DNA of 11,058 nucleotides, from positions 1 to 11,058 of the forward strand of contig JAKIUV010000087.1 of the NCBI GenBank assembly GCA_021647375.1, read 5' to 3'. Source of the DNA: Robiginitomaculum sp. GTDB lineage: Bacteria > Pseudomonadota > Alphaproteobacteria > Caulobacterales > Maricaulaceae. The notes under the pieces were generated by a model that worked only from the letters and a program-made list of their open reading frames with translations, had not been told where the DNA came from and searched no databases. The position numbers and the translations under genes were made by a program. Of the stretch, positions 1-7,383 are shown piece after piece. The stretch's first letter is position 1. Every line of letters begins with the position of its first letter.

Positions 1-1
1 C

Positions 2-550
2 AGTGATTTGTTCAATGTCCTCAAAGACGGCTCGGCCTCTATTGTCACCGACCATATTGAACGCTTCACCAAAACGGGCGTCAAATTAAAATCCGGCGAC
101 ACCATAAACGCTGATATTATCATACCAGCGACGGGGCTGAATTTACAGTTTTTCGGTGGTGCCAAAACATATATAGACGACAAGGAAATCCACGCCAGTG
201 AAGTGATCAATTATAAAGGCATGATGTTTGGTAATGTGCCCAATATGGCGGCGGTGTTCGGCTATACAAATGCTTCGTGGACGCTCAAGGCGGATCTCAC
301 CTGCGGCTATGTAGCCCGCTTGCTGAATTATATGGATAAGCACAATTACCAGGTCGCCATGCCAAAGCTCAGCGGTGGTATTGAAACCGAGCGGTTGGTG
401 AATTTGCAGTCCGGATATTTCCTGCGCTCCTTGGACATTCTCCCCAAGCAAGGCACAGAGATGCCGTGGCGCAATCCGGAAAATTACCTCAAAGACTACA
501 AAACAATCCGCTGGGGCAAAATCAATGACGGTGTTATGGCTTTTGAGTAG
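2..550 (+). CDS. Flavin-containing monooxygenase, C-terminal part (cut by left edge)
   Basis: This is the last 182 residues of a NAD(P)H/FAD-dependent monooxygenase of the FMO/Baeyer-Villiger type. The frame is open to the left edge, so the N-terminal FAD and NADP Rossmann motifs lie outside the window; the TTG at base 8 is an internal codon, not a start. Visible family marks are the phrase LFNVLKDGSASIVTDHIERF near the left edge, the 'IIPATGLN' ATG-type motif that ends the second dinucleotide-binding region, and the block NVPNMAAVFGYTNASWTLKA, which is highly typical of bacterial FMO-like enzymes. The tail LPKQG...PWR...DDG/NDGVM-F also fits. Such enzymes put one oxygen atom from O2 into a ketone, sulfide or amine; the substrate cannot be told from this part. 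tdk starts 45 bases downstream on the same strand. The family is sure, the reaction is not. Confidence 0.9.
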   Translation, partial: SDLFNVLKDGSASIVTDHIERFTKTGVKLKSGDTINADIIIPATGLNLQFFGGAKTYIDDKEIHASEVINYKGMMFGNVPNMAAVFGYTNASWTLKADLTCGYVARLLNYMDKHNYQVAMPKLSGGIETERLVNLQSGYFLRSLDILPKQGTEMPWRNPENYLKDYKTIRWGKINDGVMAFE

Positions 551-585
551 GGGCTTGGTGTGATATGAAACTCCCAATTAGATTC

Positions 586-589
586 GGAG
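586..589 (+). promoter_or_regulatory. Ribosome binding site for tdk (decides the TTG start)
   Basis: GGAG lies 6 bases before a TTG codon at 596. No ATG lies in frame between it and the conserved N-terminus, so this site supports a TTG start for thymidine kinase. Confidence 0.65.
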
Positions 590-595
590 TTTTTC

Positions 596-1186
596 TTGGC
601 CAAATTATATTTTAATTATTCTGCGATGAATGCGGGTAAGTCGACTGTGCTGTTGCAGGCCAGTCATAACTACCACGAGCAAGGCATGCACACTTTGCTC
701 ATGACGGCGGCCTTGGATGACCGGGCAGGGGTGGGGCGGATTGCTTCGCGGATTGGGCTAGGCAAAGAAGCCGATTTGTTTGGGGGTGACACGGATGTAT
801 TTGCCTCAATATCGGCGCGGCACGCCGAGAAGCATATTGATTGCGTGATGATTGATGAGGCGCAGTTTTTGAGCGATGCGCAGGTTTGGCAATTGTGTAG
901 GGTGACGGACGAGCTGCGTATTCCCGTGCTGTGCTATGGCCTTCGGACAGATTTTATGGGGAAGCTTTTCCCCGGCAGTGCGGCTTTGTTAGCGCTGGCG
1001 GATCACCTTCGCGAAATTCGCACCATATGCTGGTGCGGGAGCAAGGCTTCTATGGTGCTGCGCATGGACGCGGGCGGTAATGCGGTTAAGGCTGGTACGC
1101 AAGTAGTGATTGGCGGCAATGATGTTTATGCCTCCGTATGCCGCAAGCACTGGAAATCTGGTGAGCCGCACAGAGACGCAGAATAG
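596..1186 (+). CDS. tdk: Thymidine kinase (type II, TK1-like)
   Basis: Phosphorylates thymidine with ATP to give dTMP in the cytosolic pyrimidine salvage route. The 196-residue product closely resembles E. coli Tdk (205 residues) from the first residue: MAKLYFNYSAMNAGKST carries the P-loop at residues 9-17. The catalytic glutamate is in IDEAQF (E88). The zinc-binding lasso region is complete: C145 and C147 in TICWCG, then C182 and H185 in CRKH, at the same spacing as in E. coli. The lid/substrate block LCYGLRTDF and the thymidine-contacting VVIGGNDVY segment are also intact. The start is TTG at 596, chosen because it gives the conserved MA(K/Q)LYF beginning and has GGAG 6 bases upstream. It follows the monooxygenase by 45 bases and is followed after 3 bases by the DUF1704 gene, so those two are probably co-transcribed. 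No sign of damage. Confidence 0.96.
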   Translation: MAKLYFNYSAMNAGKSTVLLQASHNYHEQGMHTLLMTAALDDRAGVGRIASRIGLGKEADLFGGDTDVFASISARHAEKHIDCVMIDEAQFLSDAQVWQLCRVTDELRIPVLCYGLRTDFMGKLFPGSAALLALADHLREIRTICWCGSKASMVLRMDAGGNAVKAGTQVVIGGNDVYASVCRKHWKSGEPHRDAE

Positions 1187-1189
1187 GGC

Positions 1190-2476
1190 ATGGCTTCGCT
1201 CAGCCCGAAAATTTATAAGCAGGCGCGCGCAGCGGCGAAGCTCTTAAAGCAGGCAGAGCGTAAAATCAGGATATTGCGCACCGTAGCCTGGGCGCCGGAA
1301 ATTGGTGAAGGGTTTTTAGCCAGTGGTTGCCAGGCTTTGCCGCAAGTGGATTATGCAAAATTTGACGGCGCGGAAATCCGGGACGCCCTCTCTAAGGTAG
1401 AGAATTTGACCAAGGGTGAGCATCCGGTCTTGCAATGGTTGGCGCGTATATCAGACAAATTGACTTTGGCGAGTGCCATGCTGGAAGGCATGGGAACGCC
1501 CGCATTTTACACCTATTCAAAACAGATTTACGGCACGCCGACAGATACAATGCTCGATGGGCATACCCGCAATATTGATTTGGCACAGCATCTGGACGAT
1601 GCCCTCTCGGGATTGCACTTTGATCAACTGGTTTTGGGGGGTGTGGAAGAGAGTTTTAACGCCAAGGAATTTGCACTGCGATTAGCGGAAAAACTTGACA
1701 AATATTTTGACGGCAATGCCCCCAGTATTGAGTTAGTACCCCATCTATCGGCCAAGGCGCTGGCAAGTTCGCGCCGCATACGTGTGCGCAGTAGCGCCCG
1801 TTTCACCAAAATGGATGTGCGGCAATTACTGCATCACGAAGCCCTCGTTCATGCGGCTACGGCTATGAACGGTCGTCTGCAAATTGATTTCCCGATTTTG
1901 GGTGCTGCCCATGCGGGCACGACGGAAATCCAGGAAGGGCTGGCCGTGTTCGCCGAAATCATTACGGGGGCTATGGATCCGGTGCGGTTTCGTCGCCTCG
2001 TTGACCGGGTGATTGCCATACAAATGTCAGTAGACGGGGCGGATTTTACCGAAGTCTTTCGCTTTTTCAAAGACTGCGATTGCACGAATGCTCAAGCCTA
2101 TGAAGATACGCGTAGAGTGTTCAGGGGCGGTGTCATAACGGGCGGCGCGCCATTCACTAAAGACGGGGTTTATCTCAATGGTCTGCTCCGCATACATAAT
2201 TTTATGCGCACAGCGACCAAGCTTGGCCGCGCCGATTTACTCAGGCTATTATTTGTCGGTAAGTTGGATATTGAAGATGTTCCGGCTATCGCAATTCTTG
2301 CGGCTGAGGGCAAATTAACCCCGCCCCAGACCCTGCCGCCGTGGGCAAAAGATATGCGCTTTTTGGTCAGTTATCTAGCCTATTCCAGCTTTCTAAACCG
2401 GGTCAAACTGCCGGGTTTCCAAAGCTATTATCAGGACAAACTTGCGGATGTGCCAGATCTTTGGGGGTTTGCGTAA
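1190..2476 (+). CDS. DUF1704 / QEGLA-motif protein, putative MATCAP-like metallopeptidase
   Basis: A 428-residue protein of the DUF1704 family, often labelled 'flavohemoglobin expression-modulating QEGLA motif protein'. Seen directly: an HExxxH motif, HEALVH, at residues 216-221 (preceded by another His, H215), and the eponymous QEGLA at 248-252, whose E249 lies 28 residues after H221. Family knowledge: eukaryotic members (MATCAP/KIAA0895L) are zinc carboxypeptidases that use HExxxH plus a downstream glutamate to remove the tubulin C-terminal tyrosine. By inference this protein is a soluble metallopeptidase; its bacterial substrate is unknown and the flavohemoglobin label is not informative here. 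No signal peptide or membrane segment is evident; the N-terminus is basic and helical. The ATG at 1190 is 3 bases after the tdk stop; the only purine run, AGGG at 1185-1188, is too close to be a good ribosome site, so translational coupling to tdk is likely. Confidence 0.88.
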   Translation: MASLSPKIYKQARAAAKLLKQAERKIRILRTVAWAPEIGEGFLASGCQALPQVDYAKFDGAEIRDALSKVENLTKGEHPVLQWLARISDKLTLASAMLEGMGTPAFYTYSKQIYGTPTDTMLDGHTRNIDLAQHLDDALSGLHFDQLVLGGVEESFNAKEFALRLAEKLDKYFDGNAPSIELVPHLSAKALASSRRIRVRSSARFTKMDVRQLLHHEALVHAATAMNGRLQIDFPILGAAHAGTTEIQEGLAVFAEIITGAMDPVRFRRLVDRVIAIQMSVDGADFTEVFRFFKDCDCTNAQAYEDTRRVFRGGVITGGAPFTKDGVYLNGLLRIHNFMRTATKLGRADLLRLLFVGKLDIEDVPAIAILAAEGKLTPPQTLPPWAKDMRFLVSYLAYSSFLNRVKLPGFQSYYQDKLADVPDLWGFA

Positions 2477-2545
2477 TACTGTTCGACTTACCCGTCGGCA
2501 CGAGAAAACGGTGGGAACATGTGCGTAATGGATAAACTATGTTGT

Positions 2546-2932
2546 TTATTCCAGAAAATATGTCATTGAAGCCGTTAGGAACAGGGTGAGTTCTTGTTTT
2601 GGTAGGGGGTGGTTTAAGTTTAGACGGATTTCCCGATTGCCGTGATAGTCGAACATGTTCGGGTGCAATGTACGAAAATCTTCGATTAGACTGGTCGAGC
2701 AAGGGACGTATATTGAATATGTCTTTGCATCCGCATCACCATCAATACGGATAGGCGTGCCGGATTTTGGCTTGCTGGTCGAAAAACTAATTTGTCCCCA
2801 TTTCAAACTTTCATCAAGTCTGCCGATAGTTTCAGAGCTTGTGCCAATGTCAATTATCAAAGCCCGGACTGCACTTAACCTTTGTTGCAAACCCTCCGGG
2901 TATGATGCGAGTTTATCTGCGGCACTCATCAT
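2546..2932 (-). CDS. DUF1801 (YdhG-like) domain protein
   Basis: A 128-residue protein matching the DUF1801 family: a short helical N-terminus (LQQRLSAVRALI), the signature DESLKWGQISF, then a beta-rich core with GTPIRID and the KTYSIYVPCSTSLIEDF segment, and a C-terminal helix with LTLFLTASMTYFLE. The fold is that of the YdhG family; no biochemical role is established. I chose the ATG at 2932, which overlaps the stop of the upstream GFA gene as TAATG and has GAGAGA at 2942-2937 five bases before the overlap; a second ATG follows directly. The longer reading frame from 2968 would run inside the GFA gene and add 12 non-conserved residues. The two genes are therefore co-translated. It points toward the end of the DUF1704 gene, with 69 bases between the two stops. 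Confidence 0.8.
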   Translation of the reverse strand: MMSAADKLASYPEGLQQRLSAVRALIIDIGTSSETIGRLDESLKWGQISFSTSKPKSGTPIRIDGDADAKTYSIYVPCSTSLIEDFRTLHPNMFDYHGNREIRLNLNHPLPKQELTLFLTASMTYFLE

Positions 2933-3339
2933 TATTTCTCTCGTAATTCCGCCACATTGGCTTCCCAATTCTTGCCATCAAAATCTTCTGATGTGACGGT
3001 TTCAAAGTTTTCTTGGTCAACACACCGGAAATTCACACTGATACCATTTGGATGGGAGCGCGGCGTATAAAACGGTTTCACGCCGCAAATTTTACAAAAT
3101 GTATGCTTGGCCGTATGGGTATTAAATGTGTATGTATTCAATTGGTTCGCGCCTGCGAGTAAGCGGAAGTTTTCCGCACCCACAATTAAGTGTAGAAACC
3201 CAGTCATATTACAAATTGAACAGTTACAAGCGGTCAGCTTAACGTTATTGGGCGATCGGACTTCAAATTTTACTGCACCACAATGACAGGCGCCTTTGTG
3301 CCAGAGTGATTTATTAGAGACTGTTTTTTCGCTACCCAT
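2932..3339 (-). CDS. GFA-family (glutathione-dependent formaldehyde-activating-like) zinc protein
   Basis: A 135-residue protein of the GFA/CENP-V family. The zinc-binding cysteines are all present: C18 and C20 in ACHCG, C38, C40 and C43 in CNCSIC, and C82 and C85 in FCKICG. The length is normal for the family, and the 'KHTFCKICG' to 'HPNGISVNFRCVD' stretch is characteristic. The founding member, Gfa of Paracoccus, binds glutathione and was proposed to speed S-hydroxymethylglutathione formation, but most members have no tested activity and the formaldehyde role should not be assumed. The ATG at 3339 has a weak AGAG upstream. The stop overlaps the start of the DUF1801 gene, and the pair is transcribed away from carB. 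A hand count of bases 3181-3240 gives 22 of 60 G+C, well below the neighbouring carB (35 of 60 at 5701-5760), which hints at separate origin. Confidence 0.9.
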   Translation of the reverse strand: MGSEKTVSNKSLWHKGACHCGAVKFEVRSPNNVKLTACNCSICNMTGFLHLIVGAENFRLLAGANQLNTYTFNTHTAKHTFCKICGVKPFYTPRSHPNGISVNFRCVDQENFETVTSEDFDGKNWEANVAELREK

Positions 3340-3492
3340 ATTTACTCTATAAAGCTGTGATGAGCAAAAAGCTATGCTTGGACAATATTATTTTAGCCTA
3401 CAGCAGTACCGGAAGTTTGTTAAATTACTTGCGCCTTTTCTCCCTAGGCATTAAACATACGAAATTTTGTGCGAAAGGCAGATTCTTTTATT
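3340..3492. other. Divergent intergenic region between the GFA gene and carB
   Basis: These 153 AT-rich bases must hold the promoters of both the minus-strand cassette and the carB transcript. A weak carB candidate is TTGCGC at 3429-3434 with TAAACA at 3452-3457 (17-base spacer), but the -10 match is poor. I found no convincing element for the minus strand. I saw no pyrimidine-responsive attenuator or strong hairpin with a T-run. The small plus-strand frame opening at 3357 runs out of frame into carB and looks spurious. Confidence 0.4.
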
Positions 3493-6400
3493 ATGGGAAA
3501 ACGAACCGACATAAAATCCATCCTGATTATTGGGGCCGGGCCGATCATTATTGGTCAGGCTTGTGAATTTGACTATTCCGGGGTTCAGGCCTGTAAGGCT
3601 TTGCGCGACGAGGGCTATAAAGTCATTTTGGTTAACTCCAATCCGGCGACAATTATGACCGACCCCGGCATGGCGGACGCGACCTATATTGAGCCAATCA
3701 CACCGGAAATTGTCGAAAAGATTATCGCCAAAGAACGCCCCGACGCGCTACTGCCAACCATGGGCGGGCAGACGGCACTGAATACTGCTCTGAAGCTAGA
3801 AGAAATGGGGGTTTTGGAGAAATACGGCGTCGAGATGATCGGCGCTCATGCAGATGCGATTGATAAAGCCGAAAACCGCGAACGGTTCCGCGATGCCATG
3901 AATAAGATCGGGCTGGAAAACCCGCGCGCGGTCATCATTACGGCACCGGACGGCGACATTAATAAAGGCGTGGCCGAAGCGGTGCGTAAATTGCCTGAAA
4001 CCGGCCTGCCCGCCATTATCCGCCCGGCCTTTACTATGGGCGGTACGGGCGGCGGCGTGGCTTATGATATTGAAGAGTTCGAACATTTTATCCGCTCTGG
4101 CCTGGCCGCGTCGCCGACCAATCAGGTATTGGTGGACGAAAGCCTTTTGGGCTGGAAAGAGTTTGAGATGGAGGTTGTCCGCGACCGCGCCGACAATTGC
4201 ATCATCATTTGCGCCATCGAAAATATAGACCCTATGGGCGTACACACGGGCGACAGCATCACAGTCGCACCCGCATTGACTTTGACCGACAAAGAATACC
4301 AGATGATGCGCGACGCTTCGATTGCGGTTTTGCGCGAAATTGGCATCGAGACGGGCGGATCCAATGTGCAATTCGGGATAAACCCGAAAGATGGCCGCAT
4401 GGTCGTCATCGAGATGAACCCGCGCGTGTCGCGCTCTTCGGCGCTGGCCTCCAAAGCTACGGGCTTCCCCATCGCCAAAATCGCGGCAAAATTAGCGGTT
4501 GGTTATACGCTGGACGAGCTTGACAACGACATTACAGGTGCAACCCCCGCCGCGTTCGAACCGACCCTTGATTATGTGGTGACAAAATTCCCGCGCTTTG
4601 CCTTTGAGAAATTTGAAGGCGCCGAGCCGCTTCTCTCTACTTCCATGAAATCCGTGGGCGAAGCCATGGCCATTGGCCGCAATTTCAAAGAAAGCCTGCA
4701 AAAAGCCATCCGCTCGCTGGAGACCGATTTGACGGGCTTTGAAGAAATGGAATTTGATACGAGCATTGACGATATGGATACGGCTATAAGCACCGAACTT
4801 GGCAGGCAAACGCCAGACCGCTTATTGGTCACCGCGCAGGCTATGCGCGCCGGATTTTCCGTGGAGACCATCAATCTAATCACCGGTATTGACCCTTGGT
4901 TTTTGCGCCAAATTGAAGAAATTGTGAACGCTGAAAACTGGGTCAGAGATAACGGCCTGCCCGAAGACACCGCCGCCATGCGCGCTCTGAAAATGGACGG
5001 GTTTAGCGACGCTCGGCTTGGACAACTCACAGGCAAAACCGAACACGCCGTGCGCAGCATCCGGCGGGCGCTGGACGTGCGCCCCGTCTATAAACGGGTC
5101 GATACTTGCGCGGCGGAATTTGCCGCCAAGACGCCTTACATGTATTCGGCGTATGAAAACCCGTCTTTTAACGCAAAGCCGGCATGCGAAAGCAGGCCGA
5201 GCGATAAAAAGAAAGTCATCATATTGGGCGGTGGCCCCAACCGGATTGGCCAAGGGATTGAATTTGATTATTGCTGTTGCCACGCCGCCTATGCGCTGAG
5301 CGAAATCGGCATAGAAAGCATTATGGTCAATTGTAACCCTGAAACCGTGTCAACAGATTACGATACATCTGACCGACTATATTTCGAGCCATTGACCGAA
5401 GAAGACGTGCTGGAGCTTATCAGCAAAGAATGTGAAAACGGCGAACTGCTCGGCGTTATTGTGCAATTTGGCGGACAAACACCGCTCAAACTTGCCAGCG
5501 TTCTCGAACGAAATGGCATCAAATTATTAGGCACACCAAGTGACGCCTTAGACCGGGCCGAAGACCGGGAGCGCTTTAAGGCGCTCGTGGAAAAACTGGG
5601 ATTGCTACAGCCGCGCAACGCTATTGTTTCCACTGCGAACGAAGCAGAGGATGCTGCGGACAATGTTGGCTATCCGGTTGTTTTGCGGCCTTCCAATGTA
5701 TTGGGCGGGCGCGGCATGGAGATCGTCACAGACAAGGAAAATCTGCGCCGTTATGTCACCGAGGCCGTGAAAGTTTCTGGCAAGTCGCCGCTGCTCATCG
5801 ACCAATATTTGCGCGACGCGATTGAGGTGGATGTGGATGCAATTTGCGACGGCAAAGACGTGTTTGTCGCCGCCGTCATGGAGCATATCGAAGAAGCGGG
5901 TGTGCATAGCGGCGACAGTGCTTGTTCACTTCCGCCCTACAGCCTTTGTAAAAAAATCGTGCGTGAGCTTGAACGGCAGACGAAATTATTGGCTTTGGAG
6001 TTGGGCGTTGTTGGCCTGATGAATGTGCAATATGCGGTCAAGGACGATGATGTTTATCTCATCGAGGTTAACCCGCGTGCATCGCGTACTGTGCCGTTCG
6101 TTGCCAAGGCCACAGGCGTTGCGGTTGCTAATATCGCTGCCAAAGTTATGGCGGGGCATAAGCTCTCGGAATTCGATTTAAGCAAAATAGACAAGGGTCA
6201 AGTCGCCATAAAAGAAGCCGTTTTCCCCTTCGCGCGCTTCCCCGGCATTGACCCAACCCTCGGCCCTGAAATGCGCTCCACTGGCGAGGTCATGGGTATG
6301 ACGAATGGTTTTGGCGTCGATAATTTCGGCATAGCATTCGCCAAAAGCCAACTTGGTGCAGGCGTAATTCTACCGTCTTTTGGTACCGCATTTATTTCGG

Positions 6401-6771
6401 TCAAAGACCGTGATAAACCAATGATCGTACCTTTGGCAGAGGAATTGCTAGCCCTCGGTTTTGATGTCGTTGCTACAGGCGGGACAGCTAAATTTTTGCA
6501 AGATGCAGGCCTGGATGTCGCCACAATCAAAAAAGTCTCTCAAGGCAGTCCAAATATTGTCGATGCTATGAAAAGCGGAAAAATCGCTCTGGTCTTCAAC
6601 ACCACATGGGGCAAACAAGCCCTAAAGGACAGTTCTTCTTTGCGCCGTGCGGCTCTCATGGGCGGCATTCCGTATTTCACCACAGCAGCAGGCGCCCGCG
6701 CCGCAGTCGCCGCCATCACAGTTCTAGCCAAATATGATTACGACGTCATGAGCTTGCAAGATTATGGATAA
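3493..6771 (+). CDS. carB: Carbamoyl phosphate synthetase, large subunit
   Basis: The ammonia-using synthetase subunit that joins bicarbonate, ammonia and two ATP to make carbamoyl phosphate for arginine and pyrimidine synthesis; it works with CarA, which supplies ammonia from glutamine. The 1092-residue product is collinear with E. coli CarB (1073). It has the N-terminal carboxyphosphate half (GAGPIIIGQ from residue 14, GGTGGGVAYD, EMNPRVSRSSALASKATGFP), a central oligomerisation region, the homologous carbamoyl-phosphate half (GGGPNRIGQGIEFDYC from residue 579, VLRPSNVLGGRGMEIV, EVNPRASRTVPFVAKATG), and an MGS-like allosteric domain from about residue 960. That domain keeps a TGGT motif (995-998) and an NTT motif, as expected for a UMP/IMP pocket. 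The ATG at 3493 gives the conserved M-(G/P)KRTDIKSIL start. The closest Shine-Dalgarno-like run, AAAGG at 3474-3478, is 14 bases away; a GTG at 3469 would add 8 residues. carA is not within the 3.4 kb upstream. greA follows after 138 bases. Confidence 0.98.
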   Translation: MGKRTDIKSILIIGAGPIIIGQACEFDYSGVQACKALRDEGYKVILVNSNPATIMTDPGMADATYIEPITPEIVEKIIAKERPDALLPTMGGQTALNTALKLEEMGVLEKYGVEMIGAHADAIDKAENRERFRDAMNKIGLENPRAVIITAPDGDINKGVAEAVRKLPETGLPAIIRPAFTMGGTGGGVAYDIEEFEHFIRSGLAASPTNQVLVDESLLGWKEFEMEVVRDRADNCIIICAIENIDPMGVHTGDSITVAPALTLTDKEYQMMRDASIAVLREIGIETGGSNVQFGINPKDGRMVVIEMNPRVSRSSALASKATGFPIAKIAAKLAVGYTLDELDNDITGATPAAFEPTLDYVVTKFPRFAFEKFEGAEPLLSTSMKSVGEAMAIGRNFKESLQKAIRSLETDLTGFEEMEFDTSIDDMDTAISTELGRQTPDRLLVTAQAMRAGFSVETINLITGIDPWFLRQIEEIVNAENWVRDNGLPEDTAAMRALKMDGFSDARLGQLTGKTEHAVRSIRRALDVRPVYKRVDTCAAEFAAKTPYMYSAYENPSFNAKPACESRPSDKKKVIILGGGPNRIGQGIEFDYCCCHAAYALSEIGIESIMVNCNPETVSTDYDTSDRLYFEPLTEEDVLELISKECENGELLGVIVQFGGQTPLKLASVLERNGIKLLGTPSDALDRAEDRERFKALVEKLGLLQPRNAIVSTANEAEDAADNVGYPVVLRPSNVLGGRGMEIVTDKENLRRYVTEAVKVSGKSPLLIDQYLRDAIEVDVDAICDGKDVFVAAVMEHIEEAGVHSGDSACSLPPYSLCKKIVRELERQTKLLALELGVVGLMNVQYAVKDDDVYLIEVNPRASRTVPFVAKATGVAVANIAAKVMAGHKLSEFDLSKIDKGQVAIKEAVFPFARFPGIDPTLGPEMRSTGEVMGMTNGFGVDNFGIAFAKSQLGAGVILPSFGTAFISVKDRDKPMIVPLAEELLALGFDVVATGGTAKFLQDAGLDVATIKKVSQGSPNIVDAMKSGKIALVFNTTWGKQALKDSSSLRRAALMGGIPYFTTAAGARAAVAAITVLAKYDYDVMSLQDYG

Positions 6772-6801
6772 GGACAGAAGCCATTGCATGCGCTTATGCC
6801 C

Positions 6802-6831
6802 TTGCGAACGGGGCAAGTGTGCTTATATAAC
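6802..6831 (+). promoter_or_regulatory. Possible sigma-70 promoter for greA
   Basis: TTGCGA at 6802-6807 and TATAAC at 6826-6831 are separated by 18 bases, matching 4 of 6 and 5 of 6 consensus positions. They lie in the 138-base gap between carB and greA, about 80 bases before the greA start. The call is by eye only. Confidence 0.35.
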
Positions 6832-6847
6832 CGCCGCTTGCGAGATT

Positions 6848-6866
6848 TTAGTTAACATCTAGCTAA
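6848..6866 (+). other. Small hairpin in the greA leader
   Basis: TTAGTTA (6848-6854) can pair with TAGCTAA (6860-6866) across a five-base loop, with one G-U pair. The stem is AT-rich and has no T-run after it, so it is not a classical terminator. It would sit in the 5' leader if greA is transcribed from the upstream promoter candidate. Its role is unknown. Confidence 0.25.
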
Positions 6867-6909
6867 GGTTTGGTCGCTACGCTCACGTTTGATTTTAGAA
6901 GAGAATATA

Positions 6910-7383
6910 ATGAAAAAATATCCGATGACAGTGCCCGGCCATGCCGCTTTGGAAGCGGAGCTTAAACAGCTTAAGACTGAGGAGCGTCCCTATATCATCA
7001 ACGCCATTGCGGTGGCGCGTGAACACGGTGATTTGAAAGAAAACGCCGAATACCATGCGGCCAAAGAAAAGCAGGGCTTTGTCGAAGGTCGTATCCAAGA
7101 GCTGGAAAGCAAGCTGACCCTTGCAATGGTGATAGACGCGACAAAGCTGGGTGGTGATACGGTGAAGTTCGGTGCGACTGTTTCCATTGTCAATGAGGAT
7201 ACGGACGAGGAAAGCACTTACCAAATTGTTGGTGAGGACGAGGCCAGCATTAAGGATAAAAAGATTTCAATTACTGCGCCCATTGCCCGGGCCATGATTT
7301 CCAAAGAGGTCGGCGACGTGATTGAAGTCCAAGCCCCCGGCGGCACCAAGTCTTATGAGATTTTGGACATTGCCTACGTCTAA
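6910..7383 (+). CDS. greA: Transcription elongation factor GreA
   Basis: GreA enters the secondary channel of backtracked RNA polymerase and stimulates cleavage of the RNA 3' end, rescuing stalled complexes. The 157-residue product matches E. coli GreA (158) throughout. It has the N-terminal coiled-coil hairpin with the catalytic acidic tip in AREHGDLKENAEYHAA, where D41 and E44 fall at exactly the E. coli positions. The C-terminal FKBP-like globular domain holds FGATVSIVNEDTDEESTYQI, SPIAR-type PIARAMISKEVGD and the final PGGTKSYEILDI. I chose the ATG at 6910 because it gives the conserved (M)xxxPMT start and has AGAAGAGA at 6897-6904; an in-frame earlier codon at 6889 would add 7 non-conserved residues. 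It follows carB, a common alphaproteobacterial order, and its TAA stop shares a base with the ATG of the next gene. Confidence 0.97.
   Translation: MKKYPMTVPGHAALEAELKQLKTEERPYIINAIAVAREHGDLKENAEYHAAKEKQGFVEGRIQELESKLTLAMVIDATKLGGDTVKFGATVSIVNEDTDEESTYQIVGEDEASIKDKKISITAPIARAMISKEVGDVIEVQAPGGTKSYEILDIAYV

Noticed and set aside
143..577. Minus-strand open frame of 144 codons across the monooxygenase gene
   Set aside because: It is antisense to a clearly conserved coding frame and its product shows no recognisable domain.
2491..2515. CCCGTCG/CGGTGGG stem between the convergent DUF1704 and DUF1801 genes, considered as a terminator
   Set aside because: It needs two neighbouring G-U pairs and an 11-base loop, and no T-run follows on either strand.
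3357..3566. Small plus-strand frame starting ATGATGAGCAAAAAG before carB
   Set aside because: It runs out of frame into the conserved start of carB, lacks a ribosome site and has no recognisable motif.
3796..4371. Long minus-strand frame (191 codons) inside carB, with others at 4492-5283 and 5605-5907
   Set aside because: These are antisense shadows of a fully conserved carB, with His/Phe/Arg-rich composition expected from the reverse frame.
6801..6817. CTTGC/GCAAG stem after carB, considered as the carB terminator
   Set aside because: Only five pairs with a seven-base loop and no T-run; it overlaps a better promoter candidate for greA.
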